Of a stretch of 38,166 bases of DNA, positions 26,764 to 33,690 are shown piece by piece. The stretch spans positions 1 through 38,166 of the forward strand of contig CAJAJL010000040.1 in the NCBI GenBank assembly GCA_903940125.1. Reading direction: 5' to 3'. The stretch's first letter is position 1; every line of letters starts with the position of its first letter. The notes beneath the pieces are model-generated. The model was not told the origin of the DNA, did no database searches, and saw only the letters and a program-made list of their open reading frames with translations. Made by a program: the position numbers and the translations under genes. The DNA comes from an uncultured Chlorobiaceae bacterium (lineage in GTDB: Bacteria > Bacteroidota > Chlorobiia > Chlorobiales > Chlorobiaceae).

Positions 26764-27130
26764 ACACTTTGTAAAACGTCAGGGTGAATTTGCTTTAAAA
26801 GTAAATGAGTTACTGGATGAGACCGGAATGACACAGAGAGAGCTTGCCGAAAAGTTGGGCAAAAAAGAATCGTATGTAAGTAGAGTTTTATCTGGTTGGG
26901 CAAACCCCACATTTAAAACTATGACGGCACTTGAAGTAGCTTTAGGTATTGAGTTTATTGATTTTCATCTGAAATTAAAAATCCAGAAGTTTGTTGGTAT
27001 TCAGTATCAGAAAAATCCTTGGGAGAACGTATCCCAAAATCCATGCGATATCAAAATGCCGGATGTTGTTTTGAGTTCTGAAAAAAATGCAATTGAATGG
27101 AAGGTAGATGAATGCAGTAAGGCCGCTTGA
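26714..27130 (+). CDS. XRE-family antitoxin candidate with C-terminal extension
   Basis: A 138-residue protein. The helix-turn-helix lies at residues 25-80: VNELLDETGMTQRELAEKLG, then ESYVSRVLSGWANPTFKTM. It should bind the operon promoter and neutralise the toxin encoded upstream. After the HTH there is a 55-residue extension (KLKIQKFVGIQYQKNPWENV and beyond) with scattered aromatic and hydrophobic residues; in toxin-antitoxin-chaperone systems such a tail (ChAD) is recognised by the SecB-like chaperone. The ATG at 26714 lies inside the toxin gene and the stop is next to the third gene, so all three are tightly coupled. Confidence 0.75.
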   Translation: MTSLLKQTLAKISPYTKHFVKRQGEFALKVNELLDETGMTQRELAEKLGKKESYVSRVLSGWANPTFKTMTALEVALGIEFIDFHLKLKIQKFVGIQYQKNPWENVSQNPCDIKMPDVVLSSEKNAIEWKVDECSKAA

Positions 27131-27135
27131 TAGCT

Positions 27136-27567
27136 ATGAGTGATAGAGATGTAATAGGTATAAGAATTAAAGGCTTCAAGTTCCTTGCTTTTGCTTTTAA
27201 ACAACAGGAAAATATAGATGCTAAAGAATCTTTTAATTTTGAAATAGCAACGAATATTGAAATCAATCAATCACAGCTTAATGTTAAGGTTTTTGTCAGA
27301 GTGATCAGGGTAAGCGTAAATAAGGAAGTAGCTAAAGCTGAAACCGCGACTTTATTCACTGTTGACGGATTTGAGCATTTTTTGTCAGGAGATGGGAATG
27401 TGAAATATCCGGACGGTTTTCTTGTTACACCCGTTTCATTGGCAATTTCAACAACTCGTGGTGCGATTTTAGCAAAAGGAGCAGGGTCGTTCCTGGAAAA
27501 TATTCCTTTACCAATTGTTGTCCCGAAGACATTTGTCCCGTCGTCTGATGATCGGGTAGAAAACTGA
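27136..27567 (+). CDS. SecB-like chaperone candidate of a toxin-antitoxin-chaperone system
   Basis: A 143-residue protein of predicted all-beta plus helix make-up. The segment YPDGFLVTPVSLAISTTRGA (91-110) followed by ILAKGAGSF and IPLPIVVP resembles the pattern of SecB-like proteins, in which a conserved TTRG strand-turn precedes a C-terminal helix and an LP-I-P segment. Long beta strands (NVKVFVRVIRVSVNKE, AETATLFTVDGFEHFL) fit the SecB fold. It starts right after the antitoxin stop (ATG 27136; a TTG at 27127 is an alternative). In TAC systems this chaperone protects the antitoxin from degradation. Assignment is by pattern and position, not by search. Confidence 0.5.
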   Translation: MSDRDVIGIRIKGFKFLAFAFKQQENIDAKESFNFEIATNIEINQSQLNVKVFVRVIRVSVNKEVAKAETATLFTVDGFEHFLSGDGNVKYPDGFLVTPVSLAISTTRGAILAKGAGSFLENIPLPIVVPKTFVPSSDDRVEN

Positions 27568-27610
27568 GATCATTAGTGAGCTGATCTACAATACAGTTCA
27601 CAATCATAAT

Positions 27611-27638
27611 AAGCCCTGTTTTTGGGCTTTTGCTTTTC
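27611..27638 (+). terminator. rho-independent terminator after the toxin-antitoxin cluster
   Basis: AAGCCC (27611-27616) and GGGCTT (27624-27629) form a stem with a seven-base loop, followed by TTGCTTTT. It closes the three-gene transcript 43 bases after its last stop codon. Confidence 0.75.
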
Positions 27639-27741
27639 CCCTTTTTTGTCCTCCCGTTTGAAATGCCTATATTGCGTAATATCAGAGTAGTGTAAGGGCG
27701 TATTTCCTCAAAAAGAATTTTTTCAATCTGTACCATTCTCC

Positions 27742-29937
27742 ATGGCACCCTACCCGGCTGTGCGGCTGCTCATTTTAGCCATACTGGGAATTCTCGCAGG
27801 GGTAAATCTCCCGTTTTCGCTTGAAGGGTGGATGCTTTGTACTGTACTTTCCCTTTCCATTCTACTTATCGCTCTTCTCTATGAAAAATTCAAACATCAT
27901 GGCCCGATTCCGACATTCTTTCCTACGCTTAGCTACTCGCTTTTTGTACTCTTCTGTTTTGCAGCCTACGGCACTTTCCGGTTGAACTATCTCCCGTTTA
28001 ATGGTCTTTTGCTCTACAGCGGCAAAACTGTTTTGCTTTACGGGTGTGTTGATGGACGCCCTGATTTATCTGAGAAAGGAGCAAGCTGGCTTATGGATGT
28101 CGAAGAGCTCTTTGACAACGGCAGGAAGGTGAAGCTCCACGACCGAGCAAAGGTTTTTCTACGAAGCTCGGGTTTGCCTGCCCTTGATCTTCATACCGGT
28201 GATATGGTACGGGTAAAGGGCAAGCTTGATCTTATACCGGAAGCCGCAAACAGGGGAGAGTACAATCCCCGTGTTGCTGCCCGTCTGAAACAGGTTGCAG
28301 TTCAGCTCTACTGCGCCGGACCATGGCAGGTACAGCATGAAGGGGAGTCAAAGCTGAACGCTTTTGAGCATTACATTGTGCTTCCGGTCTACAACTATAT
28401 GATGAAGAGCCTTGATAAACTCATTCCTGTCGGTCAGGAGCAGAAGCTTGCAGAAGGTGTGCTGATCGGCGAAAAAGAGTCCATGTCGGAGGAGGTATTC
28501 GAATCATTCAAACTGACCGGCACTGCGCATATTCTTGCGGTTTCCGGCCTTAATGTCGGGCTTCTTGCTCTCGCCATTAATATATGCCTGCAGCGCTTTA
28601 AGGTTACCTTAACAGGTCGTTGGGCAGCCTTCGCGCTCTTTGCCTTTATTCTGATTGTTTATTGTTATGTGACCGGTAACTCTCCCTCTGTCCAGCGTGC
28701 AGCCTTCATGTCCCTTGTACTTATCGGTGGTGAGACTTTTGGTCGGAAAACCTATCCTGTCAACTCACTAGCCTTTGCAGATTTTCTTATTCTCCTGTTT
28801 AATCCCCTCGACCTTTTGAATCCAGGGTTTTTAATGACCAACGGTGCTGTTCTGGCAATTCTTTTGATCTATCCACGCTTCATCAGCCCGAAGCGAAAGG
28901 GGAGTGGGTTTGTTCGGAGCATTGGTCATCTTCTGTTCAGTAGCCTTATGGTGACACTTGCCGCTATCATCGGTGTCTCGCCGGTCATTGCCTTATATTT
29001 CGGAACATTTTCGCTTATAAGCTTTCTTGCCAATATCCCCGTTGTGCTTTTTTCCAATTTGCTGATGTACGATCTTGTCCCTATGCTGCTTCTCAACCTT
29101 GTTTCAGCCTACGCAGCCTCTTTTTTTGCCTCAAGCTCATTTTTCTTTGCGGAGCTCACCCTCAAGTCAGCACGTTTTTTCAGTACTCTTCCTTTTGCTT
29201 CCATCAGCTTCAAGCCTGATACAACTGAAGTCTGGCTTTATTACACACTTCTTGGTGCCATCCTCGTGTTCAGTTATCGAAAAGCCTGGGGAAAGCTTGC
29301 TGTTTCACTTCTTCTCGGCCTGAATGTACTTTTCTGGTACTCCTTTAACATCTTTTCTCAACCTGTTGCACCCGATATGGTGACGGTCAATCTCGGAAAA
29401 AACCTTGCTTCTCTCTTTTCCTCAGGCAGCGAAACAGTGCTGATTGATGCGGGCAGGGGGGAACCGCACGATCAGAAGCGAATCGCACAGCAGATCGACG
29501 AATACGGTATGGCCGCACCTAAAGCGGTCGTGCAGTTTTATACTCCGGACTCTCTCATCAAAAAAGTACCCGCACGCATTCACATGCAGCACGACAGCAC
29601 AAAACTTTCTCTCTCATCCATGCTCATTATCCGCCCGCAGGAGAAAGTACTCAAGCTCTGGAGTCGGAAACACTCGCTGCTCATGGTGTCAGGCATAAGC
29701 CGCCTGAAAGAGGCGGAGATCTATAAAGCCGATATCGCCCTCCTCTGGATCTATCGTTTTGCAGACAAACAGCAGCAGCAGCTCCAGTCATGGTTCAACT
29801 ATGCTCATCCTAAACGCTGCATCCTCATCCCAGGCTCTTTTCTATCGCACTCCGATCTCACCACAATGCAACGCTTTGCCACCATACATCCAGGGCTCGA
29901 AATTCGAAGCAAAACCCGTCAGATAGTTGTGCCATAG
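27742..29937 (+). CDS. comEC: ComEC/Rec2-family DNA uptake channel
   Basis: A 731-residue inner-membrane protein. Two or three N-terminal helices precede the soluble ComEC domain (about 85-190, VLLYGCVDGRPDLSEKG). The competence core follows at about 215-500: GVLIGEKESMSEEVFESFKL, TGTAHILAVSGLNVGLLA, NSPSVQRAAFM are the family hallmarks. The C-terminal 200 residues align in position with the metallo-beta-lactamase-like domain (VLIDAGRGEPH) but lack the HxHxDH metal ligands, so this part is probably inactive as a nuclease. It should move single-stranded DNA into the cytoplasm. No other com genes are near. Confidence 0.92.
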   Translation: MAPYPAVRLLILAILGILAGVNLPFSLEGWMLCTVLSLSILLIALLYEKFKHHGPIPTFFPTLSYSLFVLFCFAAYGTFRLNYLPFNGLLLYSGKTVLLYGCVDGRPDLSEKGASWLMDVEELFDNGRKVKLHDRAKVFLRSSGLPALDLHTGDMVRVKGKLDLIPEAANRGEYNPRVAARLKQVAVQLYCAGPWQVQHEGESKLNAFEHYIVLPVYNYMMKSLDKLIPVGQEQKLAEGVLIGEKESMSEEVFESFKLTGTAHILAVSGLNVGLLALAINICLQRFKVTLTGRWAAFALFAFILIVYCYVTGNSPSVQRAAFMSLVLIGGETFGRKTYPVNSLAFADFLILLFNPLDLLNPGFLMTNGAVLAILLIYPRFISPKRKGSGFVRSIGHLLFSSLMVTLAAIIGVSPVIALYFGTFSLISFLANIPVVLFSNLLMYDLVPMLLLNLVSAYAASFFASSSFFFAELTLKSARFFSTLPFASISFKPDTTEVWLYYTLLGAILVFSYRKAWGKLAVSLLLGLNVLFWYSFNIFSQPVAPDMVTVNLGKNLASLFSSGSETVLIDAGRGEPHDQKRIAQQIDEYGMAAPKAVVQFYTPDSLIKKVPARIHMQHDSTKLSLSSMLIIRPQEKVLKLWSRKHSLLMVSGISRLKEAEIYKADIALLWIYRFADKQQQQLQSWFNYAHPKRCILIPGSFLSHSDLTTMQRFATIHPGLEIRSKTRQIVVP

Positions 29938-30095
29938 CATCCAAAACTAAAATCCAATTTTTATCAAGCGAAATTTATACGTATATTATGACAATTGATT
30001 TGATACCAGGAGGTAGACTTGGTCTCACAAGCAACATGAACGCCGCCATTATATCACAACCAAACCGCATATTATAGATACCAACGTGTTCAAGA

Positions 30096-30491
30096 ATGAT
30101 TAGTATTGGAGATTTAAAAAAAATCGCAAAAGCAAGGCTTATTGATGCAGAAGCACTTGCCTCCTGCCACCGTTATGAAGGTGCGGTATATCTTTGTGGT
30201 TACGTTGTAGAACTTGGACTGAAGAACCGTATTTGCAAAACACTCAAATGGGAAGGCTTTCCTGGTTCCACCAAAGAATTTAAAGGATATCAAAGTTTTA
30301 AAACACACAATCTTGATATATTGCTTCACCTCTCGGGGGTTGAAGATATAATTAAAACAGGGTTACTTACTGAATGGTCTGTTGTGGCTGTATGGGATCC
30401 AGAGTCACGTTACAATCCAGTGGGTAATGTGTCTTTCGCTGATGTTCAGCTAATGATTTCTTCCTCCAAATCGTTATTGTCCAGGTTATGA
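30096..30491 (+). CDS. HEPN domain protein (toxin-like or partner)
   Basis: A 131-residue helical protein. The HEPN signature RYEGAVYLCGYVVELGLKNR (26-45) is followed by ICKTLKWEG, KTHNLDILLHLSG (69-81) and VVAVWDPESRYNP. It lacks an evident RX4-6H catalytic motif, so RNase activity is doubtful. The last codon overlaps the next gene in an ATGA, so the two form a unit that resembles toxin-antitoxin or defence pairs. The whole four-gene cluster runs to 31620 on one strand. Function unknown beyond the HEPN fold. Confidence 0.75.
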   Translation: MISIGDLKKIAKARLIDAEALASCHRYEGAVYLCGYVVELGLKNRICKTLKWEGFPGSTKEFKGYQSFKTHNLDILLHLSGVEDIIKTGLLTEWSVVAVWDPESRYNPVGNVSFADVQLMISSSKSLLSRL

Positions 30492-30880
30492 AGCGAATAG
30501 TAGAAAAGTTGCAAAAAGCAGAAGCTGTTATGGCTGGAGAAAAAGGCGCATTTGACTTGTTCGCCTTATTTCTCAGAGAGAATTCCCCGAACAAGTGGGA
30601 TCTTCTGATAGCTGCTGACTGGATAGATCAAGATAAGGCAGGGGCTATAAAGTATGTAGCGGGGAAGGTTCAGAGTCTCCTGTCAAAGGATGAATTACTC
30701 TGTTTATCCAGGATTGTCACTATAGAAGAGAGCAATTCGGCTCTAATTGATTTTCATGGGACGTATAATGTCGAGCACGGTTCAACAGAAATTCAGAACA
30801 GCAATTTATTTGGCCAGCAAATCAATCATGCCTACCTGATCACATCAAAGCGTCGAAATTCAATTCAAACAGTGAGTTAA
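30488..30880 (+). CDS. unrecognised partner of the HEPN protein
   Basis: A 130-residue protein translationally coupled to the HEPN gene (ATGA overlap). The N-terminal half is helical (MKRIVEKLQKAEAVMAGEKG, FALFLREN), with SPNKWDLLIAADWIDQDKAG and LSKDELLCLSRIVTIEES in the middle. There is no nucleotidyltransferase GSX10DXD motif and no helix-turn-helix. Its position would suit an antitoxin or a second subunit of an HEPN complex. No family name can be given. Confidence 0.6.
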   Translation: MKRIVEKLQKAEAVMAGEKGAFDLFALFLRENSPNKWDLLIAADWIDQDKAGAIKYVAGKVQSLLSKDELLCLSRIVTIEESNSALIDFHGTYNVEHGSTEIQNSNLFGQQINHAYLITSKRRNSIQTVS

Positions 30881-30896
30881 AAGACGATAAACATAA

Positions 30897-31328
30897 ATGG
30901 CCTTGATATTTTTTGATCTGACAAGCCTCCAAAGAGCAATAGCATCTCTGGAGAAGTCAATTTTCAGCTATCGGTCGCTTTCCGAAAACAGCACTCTGAC
31001 TAATGACGATATCGATACCGTCAAAGCCGGAGTAATACAGAACTTTGAAGTTGCCTATGAACAGTGCTGGAAATTTATGAAGCGCTGGATTGAGCAGAAT
31101 GTCAGTCCTGATATTGTGGATGGCGTGACCAGGAGAGAGCTTTTTAGGGTCAGTGCTGAAAACCGTCTCATTGATGATGTTTCAGTGTGGATGGAGTTTC
31201 ACCAGTCAAGAAACTTGACCGCTCATACCTATGATGCTGAAAATGCAGGTCATGCATTTAGTGCAGCACTGTTTTTTATTGATGCGGCTAAGGATTTTCT
31301 CAAGCGACTGGAGGCCCATCATGATTGA
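30897..31328 (+). CDS. hepT: HepT-like HEPN RNase toxin
   Basis: A 143-residue all-helical protein of the HI0074/HepT family. The catalytic motif RX4HXY is exact: Arg105, His110 and Tyr112 in SRNLTAHTYDAENA. In HepT this loop is the RNase active site and the tyrosine is the residue to which MntA adds AMP. VAYEQCWKFMKRWI (52-65) is the usual helix 2 signature. It overlaps the mntA gene by eight bases, the standard arrangement. The toxin is therefore predicted to be catalytically intact. Confidence 0.9.
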   Translation: MALIFFDLTSLQRAIASLEKSIFSYRSLSENSTLTNDDIDTVKAGVIQNFEVAYEQCWKFMKRWIEQNVSPDIVDGVTRRELFRVSAENRLIDDVSVWMEFHQSRNLTAHTYDAENAGHAFSAALFFIDAAKDFLKRLEAHHD

Positions 31329-31620
31329 TGTCAGCCCTTATGATCTTGATATAGTTCTTACTATTCTGGCAAAGTATGTCCCGGAATGCGAGGTCAGAAT
31401 TTACGGATCCCGCTACACAGGAACAGCAAAACAGTATTCCGATCTTGACATAGCCCTTGTAGGGCGTGAAAAGCTGGACTGGCGGGTTATGGCTGCTATA
31501 AAAGAGGAATTTCAGGAGTCTGAACTTCCTTTCCGTGTGGATATTCTTGACTGGAACTCTGTGTCAGCTGAGTTTCGAAAGGCAATCGAAGAGAGTGGTT
31601 ATCAGGTTATGGTTCAGTAA
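31321..31620 (+). CDS. mntA: MntA-like nucleotidyltransferase antitoxin
   Basis: A 99-residue minimal nucleotidyltransferase. The motif GSX10DXD is exact: Gly29-Ser30, Asp41 and Asp43 in YGSRYTGTAKQYSDLDIAL, with a third acidic residue Asp74 in FRVDILDW. MntA neutralises HepT by transferring AMP groups to its active-site tyrosine. The frame is open upstream of the ATG at 31321, inside hepT, but the family N-terminus fits this start. It is the last gene of the HEPN cluster. Confidence 0.92.
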   Translation: MIDVSPYDLDIVLTILAKYVPECEVRIYGSRYTGTAKQYSDLDIALVGREKLDWRVMAAIKEEFQESELPFRVDILDWNSVSAEFRKAIEESGYQVMVQ

Positions 31621-31871
31621 CACGCTTGTGACTGATGTCCCTGGAGCCATAATTTCTTCACTGTAAAATTATGTTGAAATAAAAATAACTTATTAATAAC
31701 TTAAAGTACAGGGGAAGTAGTAATGTGTATATTTAACCGCCACGATTGATTCTTTTGCTCTCGCCTAATACATCCCCAATAGTTAAAGCTTAACCTGTTT
31801 GCTCTTTGTAGGTCATGTTTTCAGCTAATGCATTGTCTTTCAAGGGACTATTCACCTCCTCCTTCCTAAAC

Positions 31872-33690
31872 CTTTTTGACACTTACCCAATGAACAGAAT
31901 ATTCAATCTCATCTGGTCAGCAACAAAAGGGAGATGGATTGTTGTCTCCGAAAAGGTCAAGGGCAACGGTAAAGTCCCTTCATCCCCGCTGCGCTCTCTT
32001 GCTGTTCTCATGGCACTCTTTGCAGTTGGAGAACCAGCCTATGCCATTGATCCCGGTTCACTTCCCTCAGGAGGCAAAATAACCTCCGGAAGTGGCTCAA
32101 TTGCCACCAGCGGCACCCAGATGACGGTAAACCAGTCGAGCCAGCAACTGATTGCCAACTGGAACTCCTTCAACATCGGTTCAAATGCCGCTGTCCGCTT
32201 TAACCAGCCGAACACTGCGGCATCAGCGCTTAACCGCATCACAGACCAGAACCCCACGCAAATCATGGGCTCACTCTCGTCGAACGGTCAAGTCTACCTG
32301 CTCAACCCTTCCGGCATTATCTTTGGCAAAACTGCGCAGGTCAATGTCGGTGGCTTGGTCGCAACTTCCCTCAACATGCTCGACAGCGACTTCCTCGCTG
32401 GCACAAACAAGTTCTCAACTTCCGGCACCGCCGGCTCCTTCCTCAATCAGGGCACCATCAAGGCTTCGGATGGCGGAGTTGTCGCTCTCATAGCTCCCAA
32501 AGTCACCAACGAAGGCAGTATAACGACAAACAGCGGCAGCGTTCTCCTCGCAGCAGGCAACCAGGTATCGCTCGATTTCACCGGCGACGGACTCATCAGC
32601 TACACGGTTGATCAAGGTGCAGTAGACGCCCAGGTAGCAAACAAGGGACTCATCAAGGCTGATGGCGGCCTGGTCGTCATGACCTCCAAGGCAGCCGATG
32701 CTCTGAGGACAGCCACAGTAACCAACACTGGTGTCGTCGAGGCCCACACCATACGGAACAAAGCCGGCCACATTCTCCTCCTCTCCGACATGCAGAACGG
32801 CGACACTTCAGTCGCAGGCACCCTCGACGCAAGCGCTCCCAACGGAGGCGACGGCGGATTTATTGAAACTTCCGGTGGACGAGTAAAGATTGCTGACGCA
32901 ACCGTTGTCACCACCCTTTCACCACAAGCCAATAGCGGAACATGGCTGCTCGACCCGACTGACTTTACGATAAGTTCAGGCACTGCAGCGCAAACCATCA
33001 GCGGAATCGGTGCTACAACGCTCTCGACTGCTCTTGGCTCCAATAATGTTACTATAGAAACTTCAAACGCACCAACCGCCACGAATCTTGGCGACATCAA
33101 TGTCAACGCTGCGGTTTCATGGTCAGCCAACACGCTTACCCTGTCAGCACTGAACAATATTTTCATCAACGCAAACCTGAACGGTTCCGGCACTGCGGGC
33201 CTTGGGTTGAACTATGGGCATGGAGCTGTAGCTGCAGGCAACACCAGTAGCTACAATTTGACTAATGGTGCACAGGTTAACCTGCCAGCTGGGCAGCATT
33301 TCAGTACAAAACAGGGAAGTAACGGCACATCAAAAAGCTACACGGTCATCACCACTATTGGAACTGCTGCCGATGCAACAACTGGCAGCAGCCAGACACT
33401 ACAGGGGATGGCAAGGAGCGGCAACCTATCCGGATATTTTGTGCTTGGTAGTAACATTGATGCCACAGCCACAGCAACTTGGAACTCTGATGGCCTGAGT
33501 ACGCCGACCTATGCCGGCTTCACGCCAATCGGTAGCTATTATCAAAATCACTTCACAGGCACATTCGACGGTCTTGGTCACACGATCTCTGGCCTTATGA
33601 TTTATCGACCATTGACTTATTGTGTCGGTTTGTTTGGTTTTATCACAAGTAGCACTGTCATCAGTAATGTTGGTATAGTGGATGTTAGCG
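31872..33690 (+). repeat. tandem duplication, first copy
   Basis: From CTTTTTGACACTTA at 31872 the sequence runs parallel to 35941 onwards with a constant offset of 4069 bases to at least 33517, including a 75-base identical stretch (33443-33517 against 37512-37586). Similarity fades after about 33690. Confidence 0.85.

Noticed and set aside
31815-31889. Upstream ATG giving 25 extra residues to the first exoprotein
   Set aside because: The extended signal peptide starts at the ATG at 31890, the same position as in the second copy, whose upstream sequence does not preserve the extra residues.
32612-33193. Long minus-strand frames opposite the first exoprotein
   Set aside because: Antisense to repeats of a clear coding region with no recognisable domain.
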